A DNA stretch of 64,000 bases from the NCBI GenBank assembly GCA_035532475.1, contig DATKQY010000082.1, forward strand, positions 83,130 through 147,129, written 5' to 3'. Position 1 is the first letter of the stretch, and every line of letters begins with the position of its first letter. A model generated the notes under the pieces. It saw nothing but the letters and a program-made list of their open reading frames with translations, did not search any database and was not told the DNA's origin. Below are positions 41,335 to 49,964 of this stretch, piece by piece. Both the position numbers and the translations under genes were made by a program. This DNA is from DATKQY01 sp035532475. GTDB lineage: Bacteria > Actinomycetota > Acidimicrobiia > Acidimicrobiales > Bog-793.

Positions 41335-43473
41335 GTGTCGCAGGCTGAGGCGCTGATCGACAACCCTGCCGGCGCGCGATCGTCGGGTTCGGCGCGCCTC
41401 GACGCCGCGGCGAAGGCCGCGGGGGCGGCCCGCTACGCGGGCGACGTCGTGCTCGAGGGCATGGCGCACGCGGCCGTCTGGCGCAGCCCGCTGCCCCACG
41501 CGCTGATCCGCGGCGCGCGTCTCGAGGCCGCCCGAGCCGCTCCTGGCGTCCTCGGCGTGTTCCGCGCGGAGGATCTCGACGCAGGGCTGTTCGGCCGGCG
41601 CGTCCGCGACCTGCCGGTGCTGGCGAGCGGCAAGGTCCGCTTCGTCGGCGAGCCCGTCGTCGCCGTGGTCGCTGAGCGGCGCGAGCAGGCCGAGGCCGCG
41701 GTCGCGCTCGTCGAGGTCGACCTCGACGAGCGCCCCGCCGTCTTGGACGCTCGTCGCGCGCTCGGTTCCGCCGAGGTGCTCGTGCACGACGCCCCGTGGC
41801 GCTACGAGGGTGCCGTCGTCGCGGAGTCGGACGGCCCGAACCTCCAGTCACGCGTGCGCCATGGGCGCGAGGAGGCGACGCAGGCCGCGCTCGCTGCTGC
41901 GGAGTTCGTCGTCGACCGCATGTATCGGACCGTCGCCGGCCACCCCGGCTACCTCGAACCGCAGGCGTGCGTCGCGCAGATCGAGGAGGACGGCACCGTC
42001 CAGCTGTGGGCGAGCGACAAGTCCCCGTACCGCGTGCGCCAGCAGCTCGCCGACACCTTCGGGGTGGACCCCCGGTCGGTCGTCCTCAACCCGATCCTGA
42101 TCGGCGGGGACTTCGGGGGGAAGGGGTCGCCGACGATCGTCCCGCTCTGCGTCGCGCTTGCCCGGGCGGTCGGACGCCCGGTCCGCATCGCCCTGCGCTA
42201 CTCGGAGGACCTCGTCGCGGCGAGCCCGCGCCATCCGGCGACGATGCGGGTGCGGCTCGCCTCCGACGGCGACGGCCGGCTCGTGGCGCTCCGTCTCGAC
42301 GCGGTGATCGACGGCGGCGCCTACGCGGCGCTGAAGCCGGTCCCGACCGTCGGCCTGCACGGCATGGAGCTCGTGGGGAGCTCGTACCGGATCCCGAACC
42401 TCTACCTCGACGCGCGGGTTGCCTACACGAACAGCGTGCCGAAGGGTCACGTCCGCGCCCCTGGCTCGCCACAGGTGACCTTCGCGTTCGAGTCGGCGCT
42501 CGACGAGCTCGCGGCGAAGGTGGAGGTCGACCCGATCGAGATCAGACGTCGGAACCTCCTGACCACCGGCGAGGCCAACCCGCACGGCGCACGTTTCGTC
42601 GAGCTCCGCGGGCGCGAGGTGCTCGAGGCCGCGCTGGCGGCGTTCGAGCGGCGCAGCGGGCCGCCGGGATGGCGCACGGGATGGGGCATCGGCGTCTACG
42701 ACAGGGAGACGGCGGCAGGCAAGACGAGCATCCGCCTCCGGTCGACGCCCGGCGGCGGCGTGCGCGCCGAGATCCCGGTGCCCGAGACCGGGACGGGGAG
42801 CCACACGGTCGTGCGAGAGGGCCTGGCGCGTCTGCTCGGCATCGACCGCGCGCTCGTCGAGGTTGCCCAGGTGTCGACGGGCGCGCTCCCCTACGACGTC
42901 GGCGTCGGGGCGAGCCGCGTGACCGCCGGGATGAGCACCGTGCTCGAGCGCGCGGCGCAGCTGTGGTCGATGCGGCAGGGCGACGAGGTGGTCGCGGAGA
43001 TCGACGGCGGTGGCGACGAGCGGGTGACGTCGTTCTGCGTGCAGATCGCCCAGGTGGCGGTCGACCCCGAGTCGGGCGAGGTGCGCGTGCTGGAGCTGCT
43101 CAGCGCGCTCGATTGCGCCGAGGTGCTGCATCCCGCGGCGCACCGCATGCAGATCGACGGCGGGGCGGTGATGGGCTTCGGCTTCGCGTGCCTGGAGGAC
43201 CTGCGTATCGAGGACGGGCAGGTGTGGGCCGCCAATCTCGGCGAGTTCAGGCTGGCGTCCTCGCGAGATGCACCGCCGCTCAAGACGGTCCTCGTCACGG
43301 GGAGCCGCGGGCTCGGGGCGCTCGACGTCAAATCGGTCGGCGAGCTGACGAACGTGCCCGTGGCGGCGGCGATCGCGAACGCGCTCGCGGCGGCCACCGG
43401 CGTGCGCCTGCGAGAGCTGCCGATCACCGCCGAGCGCGTCCACGGCGCCCTGGCCCGACGAGGCGAACCGTGA
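41335..43473 (+). CDS. Molybdenum hydroxylase (xanthine dehydrogenase family) large subunit
   Basis: 712 residues, GTG start. N-terminal domain: DAAAKAAGAARYAGDVVLEG. Molybdopterin-cytosine-dinucleotide binding parts: ILIGGDFGGKGSPTIVPLCV, GHVRAPGSPQVTFAFESALD, VGASRVTAGMSTVLERAA and the catalytic Glu in VKSVGELTNVPVAAAIANAL near the C-terminus. Such enzymes insert water-derived oxygen next to a ring nitrogen or oxidise aldehydes and hydroxy-aromatics. With the small and medium subunit genes behind it, a complete L-S-M enzyme is encoded. A ring N-heterocycle is the commonest substrate type. Confidence 0.87.
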   Translation: MSQAEALIDNPAGARSSGSARLDAAAKAAGAARYAGDVVLEGMAHAAVWRSPLPHALIRGARLEAARAAPGVLGVFRAEDLDAGLFGRRVRDLPVLASGKVRFVGEPVVAVVAERREQAEAAVALVEVDLDERPAVLDARRALGSAEVLVHDAPWRYEGAVVAESDGPNLQSRVRHGREEATQAALAAAEFVVDRMYRTVAGHPGYLEPQACVAQIEEDGTVQLWASDKSPYRVRQQLADTFGVDPRSVVLNPILIGGDFGGKGSPTIVPLCVALARAVGRPVRIALRYSEDLVAASPRHPATMRVRLASDGDGRLVALRLDAVIDGGAYAALKPVPTVGLHGMELVGSSYRIPNLYLDARVAYTNSVPKGHVRAPGSPQVTFAFESALDELAAKVEVDPIEIRRRNLLTTGEANPHGARFVELRGREVLEAALAAFERRSGPPGWRTGWGIGVYDRETAAGKTSIRLRSTPGGGVRAEIPVPETGTGSHTVVREGLARLLGIDRALVEVAQVSTGALPYDVGVGASRVTAGMSTVLERAAQLWSMRQGDEVVAEIDGGGDERVTSFCVQIAQVAVDPESGEVRVLELLSALDCAEVLHPAAHRMQIDGGAVMGFGFACLEDLRIEDGQVWAANLGEFRLASSRDAPPLKTVLVTGSRGLGALDVKSVGELTNVPVAAAIANALAAATGVRLRELPITAERVHGALARRGEP

Positions 43474-43919
43474 GGGCGCGCTTCACGCTGAACGGCGCAC
43501 CGGTCGAGACCGATGTCGCTCCCGCGTCCATGCTGCTCGATCTCGTGCGCGAGCGGGGCCTCACCGGGACGAAGGAAGGTTGTGCCGTCGGCATCTGCGG
43601 CGTGTGCACGGTGCTCGTCGACGACCGGCCGGTGAGCTCGTGCCTCTACCTCTGCGGGTTCCTCGACGGTGCCGACGTCTGGACCGTCGAGGGGCTGGTC
43701 GAGCGCGAGCCCGAGCTGGCCGACGCGTTCGTCGAATGCGAGGGCATGCAGTGCGGGATCTGCACGCCGGGCCAGGTGGTGGCCGCGGCAGCGCTCCGGC
43801 TGCGCTCGCCGGGTGCCGGCGCGGCCGAGGTGCGCGAGGAGCTCGCCGGAAACCTCTGCCGCTGCACCGGCTACGAGACGATCGTCGAGGCGGTGATGCG
43901 CTATCTCGAGCGGAGCTGA
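43470..43919 (+). CDS. Molybdenum hydroxylase small subunit, two [2Fe-2S] clusters
   Basis: 149 residues, GTG overlapping the large-subunit stop. The plant-type ferredoxin cluster is in KEGCAVGICGVCTVLV with the fourth Cys in VSSCLYLCG. The second cluster has MQCGICTPGQVV and GNLCRCTGYETIVE, the complete CoxS/NdhS pattern. It relays electrons from the Mo site to the FAD subunit. Confidence 0.92.
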   Translation: MRARFTLNGAPVETDVAPASMLLDLVRERGLTGTKEGCAVGICGVCTVLVDDRPVSSCLYLCGFLDGADVWTVEGLVEREPELADAFVECEGMQCGICTPGQVVAAAALRLRSPGAGAAEVREELAGNLCRCTGYETIVEAVMRYLERS

Positions 43920-43926
43920 GTTCCTG

Positions 43927-44769
43927 GTGCCGGCGACCGTGCCCGAGGCGTGCCAAGCCCTCACCGGCGACGGCGCGCTGGCGCTCGGCGGTGGCACGGC
44001 GATGGGGTTGCTCCTTCGGAACGGCCTCGTCGAGCCCGAGCGGCTCGTGTGGCTCGGCCGCATCGCCGCGCTCGGCGGCATCGCGGTCGGCACCGACGGC
44101 TCGCTCAGGATCGGCGCGGCGACCACGCTCGCGGAGCTCGCCCGCCACCCGGAGGTCCTCCGACGCTGTGCGAGCCTGGCGAGGGCGGCATCGGGCGCCG
44201 CGAATCCCCGGATCCGGGCGGTGGCGACCCTCGGCGGCCACCTCGGCCACGCCGACCCCCGCCAGGACCTGCCCCCGGTCCTGCTCGCGCTGGGCGCGAG
44301 CGCCGAGGTGACGGGGGTCGGCGGGACACGCCTCGTCGAGATCGCCGACCTCCTCGTGGGCTTCATGGAGACCTCGCTCGCGCCCGACGAGCTGATCACC
44401 TCGGTCGTCGTCCCCGAGCGCGTCGGGCGGCGCGACGTCTACCTGCGCTACACGCCGAACAGTCACGACGACTACCCGACCGTCGGCGTGGCGGTTGACG
44501 TCTCCGTCGCCCCCGATGGACGGGTGATGGGGGCCCGTCTCGCGCTCGGCGGCGTCGCGCCGACGGCGGTGCTCGTCGAGGGGGTGGCGGATGCGCTCGT
44601 CGGGCGTGCGGCGTCCGCCGCAGATCTCGAGGCCGTCGCCGAGGCAGCTCGCTCGTCGGCGACGCCCGTCGACGACCAGCGCGGATCGGCGGCCTACAAG
44701 CAGGCGATGAGCGGCCTGTGGGCGGTCCGGGCCGTGCGCGCAGCGCTCGGAGGGGCCGACGAGCGGTAG
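43927..44769 (+). CDS. Molybdenum hydroxylase medium subunit, FAD-binding
   Basis: 280 residues, GTG start 7 bp after the small subunit. The FAD-binding part has ALALGGGTAMGLLLRNGLVE, LRIGAATTLAELARHPEV and NPRIRAVATLGGHLGHADPR (the TxGG isoalloxazine segment). The C-terminal CO-dehydrogenase flavoprotein domain runs from LAPDELITSVVVPE on. The subunit is slightly shorter than typical CoxM at its N-terminus. Confidence 0.88.
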   Translation: MPATVPEACQALTGDGALALGGGTAMGLLLRNGLVEPERLVWLGRIAALGGIAVGTDGSLRIGAATTLAELARHPEVLRRCASLARAASGAANPRIRAVATLGGHLGHADPRQDLPPVLLALGASAEVTGVGGTRLVEIADLLVGFMETSLAPDELITSVVVPERVGRRDVYLRYTPNSHDDYPTVGVAVDVSVAPDGRVMGARLALGGVAPTAVLVEGVADALVGRAASAADLEAVAEAARSSATPVDDQRGSAAYKQAMSGLWAVRAVRAALGGADER

Positions 44770-44804
44770 GGGGAGGGCCGGCACAGGGACCTCCCGCACG
44801 TGCC

Positions 44805-44838
44805 CCGATCCGGGCGCACGGCGCGCGACCGGGATCGG
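44805..44838. terminator. Imperfect hairpin between convergent operons
   Basis: CCGATCC (44805-44811) pairs with GGATCGG (44832-44838), extended by two further pairs after one mismatch, in the 76-bp gap between the medium-subunit stop and the end of the amidohydrolase gene. It lacks a U-tract; terminator function is likely but not proven. Confidence 0.45.
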
Positions 44839-44845
44839 CGGCGCG

Positions 44846-45880
44846 TCACCCTCGCGTCGCGCTGCCCGCTCGGCCGACGGCCGAAAGCGGGATGCCGAGG
44901 AGCGCGGCGGCGTTCCCCGCGGCGAGCGCGGCGCGCTCGTCCGGTGCGAGGCCGAGCGCGCTGAGGGTGCCGGTCAGCTCGGCCAACGTCGCGCCCGAGT
45001 GGGACTCGAGGGGGAAGTCCGAGCCGAAGCACAGACGTTCCGGCGAGAGGATCTCGAGCGCGGCGCGCGTCACGGGCGTCCAGCCGCCGTTGCCGGCGGT
45101 GTCCGCGAAGATACGGCTCCAGAGGCGCTCGAAGGCGACGTCGAGCCCCTCCTCCGCGAGCTCGCGCTGGGTGCGCGGGAGCGAACGTGGCGCGGCCCCG
45201 GGGGCGGTGAAGAACATCTGGAGGCGCCCCTTCAGGTAGGGCGCCGTGCCGCCGCAGTGGGGTGCGAGGAAGCGGAGCCCTGGATGGTGGGGGAGGACGC
45301 CGTACATCAGGCGGACCACCGCGGTCGTCGTGTCGAAGGGCCGTGCGCAGGAGCGCTCCAGGCCGTAGTCGGTCGACGCCCCCGCCGGCAGGGACGCCGG
45401 GTGGAGCAGGACCGGGAGCCCGAGGTCCTCGGCCACCTCCCACACCGGGCGCAAGGACGGGTCGTCGATCCTCGCCGCCGGAGCGGAGGTGGGGAGGGCG
45501 ATGGCCCGCATCCCGAGCTCGTTGGCGCCGCGCTCGAGCTCCGCGGCCGCCCTGGCCGGGTCCTGCAGATCGACGTGGATCGCGCCGTGGAACACGCGCG
45601 GATGTGCCCGTTGGAGGCCCGCGAACGCGTCGTTGAGACTCTGGCAGATCCCGGGGCCGAGCACGCTGAGCGCCGAGTAGGTGAGCACGGCTGCGTCGAC
45701 GCCGGCGACCTCCATGGCCTCCAGATGTGCGTCGACGTGGCAGAGCGTCGGATCGAGGGTCATGCTGAGCACGTCGTTCACGAGACGCTCGGCACCGCTC
45801 GCCTCGGCGCGAAGCGTCGCGAAGACCTCCTCGGGAACGAAGTGGTGATGGACGTCGATGACCGGTGTCCCGTCGAGCAA
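44846..45880 (-). CDS. Amidohydrolase-2 family protein (ACMSD-like decarboxylase)
   Basis: 344 residues from TTG 45880, preceded by AGGGGGA at 7 bases; the longer open frame is antisense to the hydroxylase. Metal ligands: DVHHHFVPEE near the N-terminus, PVLLHPASLPAG, FLAPHCGGTAPY and CFGSDFPLES with the catalytic Asp. PF04909 includes ACMS decarboxylase, gamma-resorcylate decarboxylase, 5-carboxyvanillate decarboxylase and 3,6-dihydroxypicolinate decarboxylase, all zinc- or manganese-dependent non-oxidative decarboxylases. A decarboxylase role suits the neighbourhood; hydrolysis is the alternative. It diverges from the flavin hydroxylase with a shared operator between. Confidence 0.83.
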   Translation of the reverse strand: MLDGTPVIDVHHHFVPEEVFATLRAEASGAERLVNDVLSMTLDPTLCHVDAHLEAMEVAGVDAAVLTYSALSVLGPGICQSLNDAFAGLQRAHPRVFHGAIHVDLQDPARAAAELERGANELGMRAIALPTSAPAARIDDPSLRPVWEVAEDLGLPVLLHPASLPAGASTDYGLERSCARPFDTTTAVVRLMYGVLPHHPGLRFLAPHCGGTAPYLKGRLQMFFTAPGAAPRSLPRTQRELAEEGLDVAFERLWSRIFADTAGNGGWTPVTRAALEILSPERLCFGSDFPLESHSGATLAELTGTLSALGLAPDERAALAAGNAAALLGIPLSAVGRAGSATRG

Positions 45881-45910
45881 GTGTCCGTCCCCCTGAGCCG
45901 GTGGCAGCGC

Positions 45911-45925
45911 CAGAATAGCCTTCTG
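45911..45925. promoter_or_regulatory. Regulon operator site 7 (amidohydrolase / flavin hydroxylase)
   Basis: CAGAA-TAGCC-TTCTG, a perfect 5-bp inverted repeat with a 5-base centre, in the 61-bp gap between the divergent genes starting at 45880 and 45942. It could control both. Confidence 0.6.
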
Positions 45926-45941
45926 CTCTACGGATCCCCGG

Positions 45942-47609
45942 GTGACCTCGCGCGAACGGCAGCAGGCGCCAAGAGCGCGCCCTCGCGTGCCCGCGATCGT
46001 GCATAACGCCCCGGCAGGCCCGGCGCGGGCCGACGTGCTCGTCGTCGGCGGAGGTCCGGTCGGCCTCGTCGCGGCCAATCTGCTGGCGGCCGGCGGGGTT
46101 CGAACGGTCCTCGTCGAGCAGCACGCCGCGACGAGCGACGAGGCCAAGGCGATCAGCATCGACGACGAGTCCCTGCGCGCGCTCCAACGCGCCGGCCTCG
46201 CGACGCCCGTCTACGCGATCCTCCATCCGGGCACGGGGACCCGCTACTACGGGACGCGCGGCCGGCCGCTGTTCCACGCGCGTGCGGCGATCCCCTACCG
46301 CCTCGGCCATCCGTTCAAGAGCCCCTTCGCGCAACCCGAGCTCGAGCGCGTCCTGCTCGAGTGCGTTCGCGCCTCACCGTGCGCCGACGTCCGGTTCGAC
46401 ACCAGGCTCGAGGGCCTCACCCAGGTGGGCGACTCCGTCATCGCCGACTTGCGCGACCTGCGCTCCGGGCGTGTCGAGCAGGCGAGGTTCGAGTACCTCC
46501 TCGGCTGCGACGGCGGCCGCAGCACGGTCCGGCGGCTCTCGGGGATCGAGATGGTCGGAAGGCGCTTCGAGGACGAGTGGCTCGTAGTCGACACGACGTC
46601 GGACCCGCACGGTCAGCGGTACGCGATGCACCACGGCGAACCCGGTCGTCCCCACGTCGTGGTCCCCGGCCGAGACGGGCGATGCCGCTACGAGTTCAAG
46701 CTCCGCCCCGGCGAGGCCGCGGCGGGCGAGCCGGCGCCCGAGCAGCTCGTGCTCGACCTGCTCGGCCGGATGCGCCCGATCGCCCCCGCGGACGTCGAGC
46801 GGGCGACCGTTTACCGCTTCAACTCGCTGGTGGCGAGCCGGTGGCGGGAGGGGCGGGTGTTCCTTCTCGGGGATGCCGCCCACATGATGCCCCCCTTTGC
46901 GGGGCAGGGGCTGAACTCCGGCGTCCGTGACGCCGACAACCTTTCGTGGAAGCTGGCGTCCGTCCTCAAAGGTACGACATCGCCCGCGCTGCTGGCGACC
47001 TACGAGGTCGAGCGGAGACCCCACGCCGAGGCCATGGTCCGCCTCTCGACCCGTCTCGGTTCCGTCGTGATGACGTCCAGCCCGCTAGTCGCGCGCGTGC
47101 GCGACGCCGCCGTCCGCCTCGTCGGCGCGACCCCTGCGGGAAGCAGGTACCTGACGTCGATGCGGTTCAAGCCGGCGGCGCGCCACCGCGACGGGTTCGT
47201 GTTCCGGACCGTGTCGCCGGCTGCGGATCGTCTCGTCGGGACGATGGTGGACCAGCCGCGCTGCCTCGACGGCAGGGGTGCGCTCGTCCTCCTCGACGAC
47301 GTGCTCGGCCCCGGGTTCTCGCTCGTCGGCGTCGGGTGCGACGACGCCGCCTGGGAGACGGCGCGCGAGCCCGCGATCGACGCGCTGCTCGGGCGCCGGG
47401 TCGAGGTGTTCCTCGACGACACCATGGCGGTCGACCGCGGCGGACGCGTCGGCGTCGCAGATGCCGACGGGCGCATGGAGGCCGTCTTCGCGAGCTGGCG
47501 CGGGCACTTTCTCCTCCTGCGCCCGGACCGCTACGTCGCGGCCGTCTTCGGCCCCGCAGGGGCGAGCGCGCTCGCCGGCGCGCTGCGCCGGTTCGTCGCC
47601 CTGCGCTGA
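45942..47609 (+). CDS. FAD-dependent aromatic hydroxylase (MhpA/PheA/TfdB type)
   Basis: 555 residues from GTG 45942; GTGs at 45987 and 45999 are possible and would give a more usual N-terminus. Domains: FAD-binding Rossmann ADVLVVGGGPVGLVAANLLA, LLGCDGGRSTVRRLSG (the DG motif for NADPH/FAD) and RVFLLGDAAHMMPPFAGQGL (the GD motif). It ends with a thioredoxin-like C-terminal domain (about residue 400 on) that in the family has no redox role. Such enzymes put a hydroxyl ortho to an existing one on a ring, using NAD(P)H and oxygen. The substrate is probably the hydroxylated product of the molybdenum enzyme, by inference. Confidence 0.86.
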   Translation: MTSRERQQAPRARPRVPAIVHNAPAGPARADVLVVGGGPVGLVAANLLAAGGVRTVLVEQHAATSDEAKAISIDDESLRALQRAGLATPVYAILHPGTGTRYYGTRGRPLFHARAAIPYRLGHPFKSPFAQPELERVLLECVRASPCADVRFDTRLEGLTQVGDSVIADLRDLRSGRVEQARFEYLLGCDGGRSTVRRLSGIEMVGRRFEDEWLVVDTTSDPHGQRYAMHHGEPGRPHVVVPGRDGRCRYEFKLRPGEAAAGEPAPEQLVLDLLGRMRPIAPADVERATVYRFNSLVASRWREGRVFLLGDAAHMMPPFAGQGLNSGVRDADNLSWKLASVLKGTTSPALLATYEVERRPHAEAMVRLSTRLGSVVMTSSPLVARVRDAAVRLVGATPAGSRYLTSMRFKPAARHRDGFVFRTVSPAADRLVGTMVDQPRCLDGRGALVLLDDVLGPGFSLVGVGCDDAAWETAREPAIDALLGRRVEVFLDDTMAVDRGGRVGVADADGRMEAVFASWRGHFLLLRPDRYVAAVFGPAGASALAGALRRFVALR

Positions 47610-47612
47610 GCC

Positions 47613-48640
47613 GGTTCTGACGATGACGCCGAGCACGGTCGGCGGCCCAGACTTCGCAATGTCGATCCGGTCGGCGAAGCGCAGAAGCGAAGCCGCACCC
47701 TCGTCGATGAGCCCCGTGCCCAGCTTGACCTCGAATGCCGCCCAGCGGTCGTCCGGGCCTTCGATGACGGCATCGACCTCGAGGCCGGTGTTGTCCCGGT
47801 ACTGGAGGACGCTCCCACGCGAGGCCTGGGCGTAGATACGAAGATCTCGGACGACCATCGACTCGAACAGCAGCCCGAGCAGGTTGAGGTCCCTCAGCAG
47901 GCGATCGGGACCGGTCCGCAGCGCGGCGACGGCAAGCGACGGGTCGACGAAGTGGCGCTTCGGCCCGCTGCGCAGCACCGACTTCGAGCGGAGGTGCGGA
48001 GACCAGGCGGGCTGGCCCTCGACGATCATCAGCCGTTCGAGGGCGCTCAAGTAGTCGCTCACGGTTTCGCGGTCGACTGATCCATCGGCCCCGCTGGCGT
48101 CGGTGGCGATGGTGGTGGCAGCGGCGTACGTAGCGACGTTCCGGGCGAGCGAGGTGATGGTGCGACGCACCTTGTCCGGGTCGCGGCGCCCGCCGTCGAC
48201 GTGGTTCACGTCGACGCGACTGACCTCGTCGAGGTAGTCGAGGTTCGCCTGCAGCGCGTCCGCGACATCGCTGTCGAGGTGGGCTGGCCAACCCCCGATC
48301 GCGATCCGCTCTGCGAGCCCTGCCACGGTGATTGCCGTTTCAGCGGCACGAGCAGGCTCGCCGGCCAGTAGGCGCGCGAGGGATACCGAGCCGTCACTGT
48401 GGCCCGACTCGAACAGCGACATGGGGCGCATCCTCAGTCGGGTGATCCGCCCCGCCCCGGTATGACGCGTTGCGTCATCGGCTGGTACCGCCGATCCGGT
48501 AAGCACGAACTGGCCGGGACGGCGCCGATCGTCGACGGCGCGTCGGATGTGGTTTGCCGTGACGAGCCCGATGGAGATCTCGCCGTCGGCTCGCACGAGA
48601 AGCCCCCGGCGAGCTCGTAGCCCGCGAGACGTCGGTTGAG
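47613..48640 (-). pseudogene. Broken AAA-ATPase/DUF4143 protein
   Basis: The reading frame from about 48596 gives AVDDRRRPGQFVLTGSAVPA, RITRLRMRPMSLFESG, and later GLLFESMVVRDLRIYAQASR and YRDNTGLEVDAVIEG. These are the second half of the AAA_14 domain and the DUF4143 domain of a common accessory ATPase family. The P-loop half is missing: only about 20 residues precede the sensor region. At the other end homology stops at VLGVIVRTGS (about 47620) and the frame runs on antisense into the hydroxylase gene. Family members are about 400-430 residues. A frame change near 48600 separates a little more related-looking sequence. I read it as a 5'- and 3'-truncated remnant. Confidence 0.75.
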
Positions 48641-48755
48641 GGTGTCGGGGGTGTCGTGTCGCTGCGACCTTCGACCCCTGCCCGCTCGAGCACGTACCGC
48701 CGACACTCGTCGGCGCTTACCGTGAGAACCACGGTGTGAGCCGCCCGGCAGCGCC

Positions 48756-49964
48756 TCACGCGCCCGCGGCGACGCGCAGCGCCGCGGCCCGTCCGATGCT
48801 CTCCCAGGGTACGTCGAGGTCCACGCGCCCGAAGTGACCGTAGGTGGCGGTCTGGCGGTAGATCGGGCGACGCAGGTCCAGGTCCTTGATGATCGCCGCG
48901 GGGCGCAAGTCGAAGACCTCGTGGATCGCGGCCGCGATCGCATTCCGGCCGATCCGCTCGGTCCCAAAGGTCTCCACCGCGACGCTAACGGGGCGGGCGA
49001 CGCCGATCGCGTACGCGATCTGCACTTCGCAGCGCTTGGCAAGGCCCGCCGCGACGACGTTCTTCGCCACCCACCGAGCGGCATAGGCCCCCGAGCGGTC
49101 GACCTTGGTCGGGTCCTTGCCGCTGAAGGCGCCACCTCCGTGGCGAGCGAGGCCGCCGTAGGTGTCGACCATGATCTTGCGCCCGGTGAGCCCGGCGTCA
49201 CCGAAAGGACCGCCGACCACGAAGCGACCGGTCGGGTTGACGAAGTAGTTCGTCATCTGGTCGAGCAGCGCCGAGGGGAGGACCGGCTCGATGATCAGCT
49301 CGAGTACGGCGTCACGGATTTCCTTCTCCTGGATCTCGGGCGCGTGCTGGGTCGAGACGACGATCGCGCTGATGCGGTGGGGGACGCCATCTACGTACTC
49401 GACGCTCACCTGGCTCTTCCCGTCGGGGCGCAGCCACTCGATCGTCCCGTCCTTTCGCGCCTCGGCGAGGCGCTTCGTGAGGCGGTGCGCGAGCACGATC
49501 GGGAGCGGCATGTACTCCGCGGTCTCGTCGCTCGCGAAGCCGAACATCATCCCCTGGTCACCCGCACCGGTGTCCAGATCGTCGTCGAGCTCGCCCTCCC
49601 GGGCCTCGAGCGCCTGATCGACGCCTTGCGCGATATCCGCCGACTGGCTGGAGAGCAGCACCTCCACATGGACCTCGTCCGCCGAGGTGCCGAACGCGAC
49701 GTCCGTGTAGCCGATGTCCGTTAGGGTCGAGCGCACGAGCGCCTCGACCTCGCTCACCGCGATGTGGGGCGTCGTCTCACCGAAGACCGCCGCCCAGTGC
49801 TGGGACTCGTCGCTTTTGATCGCGGTTTCGCAGGCGACACGAGCGAGCGGGCTCTTTACCAGGCAGGCGTCGAGGACCGCGTCGGAGATCTGGTCGCAGA
49901 TCTTGTCCGGGTGTCCTTCGGTCACGCTCTCGCTCGTGAGAAGAAGCTGTCCGCTCGCGGTCAT
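48756..49964 (-). CDS. metK: S-adenosylmethionine synthase
   Basis: 402 residues from ATG 49964, with GGAGGG 7 bases upstream. Family signatures: TSESVTEGHPDKICDQISDA at the N-terminus (ATP/methionine site), GAGDQGMMFGFA for the adenine loop, GGGAFSGKDPTKVDRSGAYA for the polyphosphate loop, and the C-terminal TYGHFGRVDLDVPWE. It makes SAM from ATP and methionine and is essential in most bacteria. It overlaps the upstream 81-residue gene by 4 bp. No SAM riboswitch is visible before it. It is the one clear housekeeping gene in the decay zone. Confidence 0.97.
   Translation of the reverse strand: MTASGQLLLTSESVTEGHPDKICDQISDAVLDACLVKSPLARVACETAIKSDESQHWAAVFGETTPHIAVSEVEALVRSTLTDIGYTDVAFGTSADEVHVEVLLSSQSADIAQGVDQALEAREGELDDDLDTGAGDQGMMFGFASDETAEYMPLPIVLAHRLTKRLAEARKDGTIEWLRPDGKSQVSVEYVDGVPHRISAIVVSTQHAPEIQEKEIRDAVLELIIEPVLPSALLDQMTNYFVNPTGRFVVGGPFGDAGLTGRKIMVDTYGGLARHGGGAFSGKDPTKVDRSGAYAARWVAKNVVAAGLAKRCEVQIAYAIGVARPVSVAVETFGTERIGRNAIAAAIHEVFDLRPAAIIKDLDLRRPIYRQTATYGHFGRVDLDVPWESIGRAAALRVAAGA

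Noticed and set aside
47085..47612. A C-terminal part of the DUF4143 reading frame
   Set aside because: These codons are simply antisense to the 3' end of the flavin hydroxylase; homology to DUF4143 proteins stops at about 47620.
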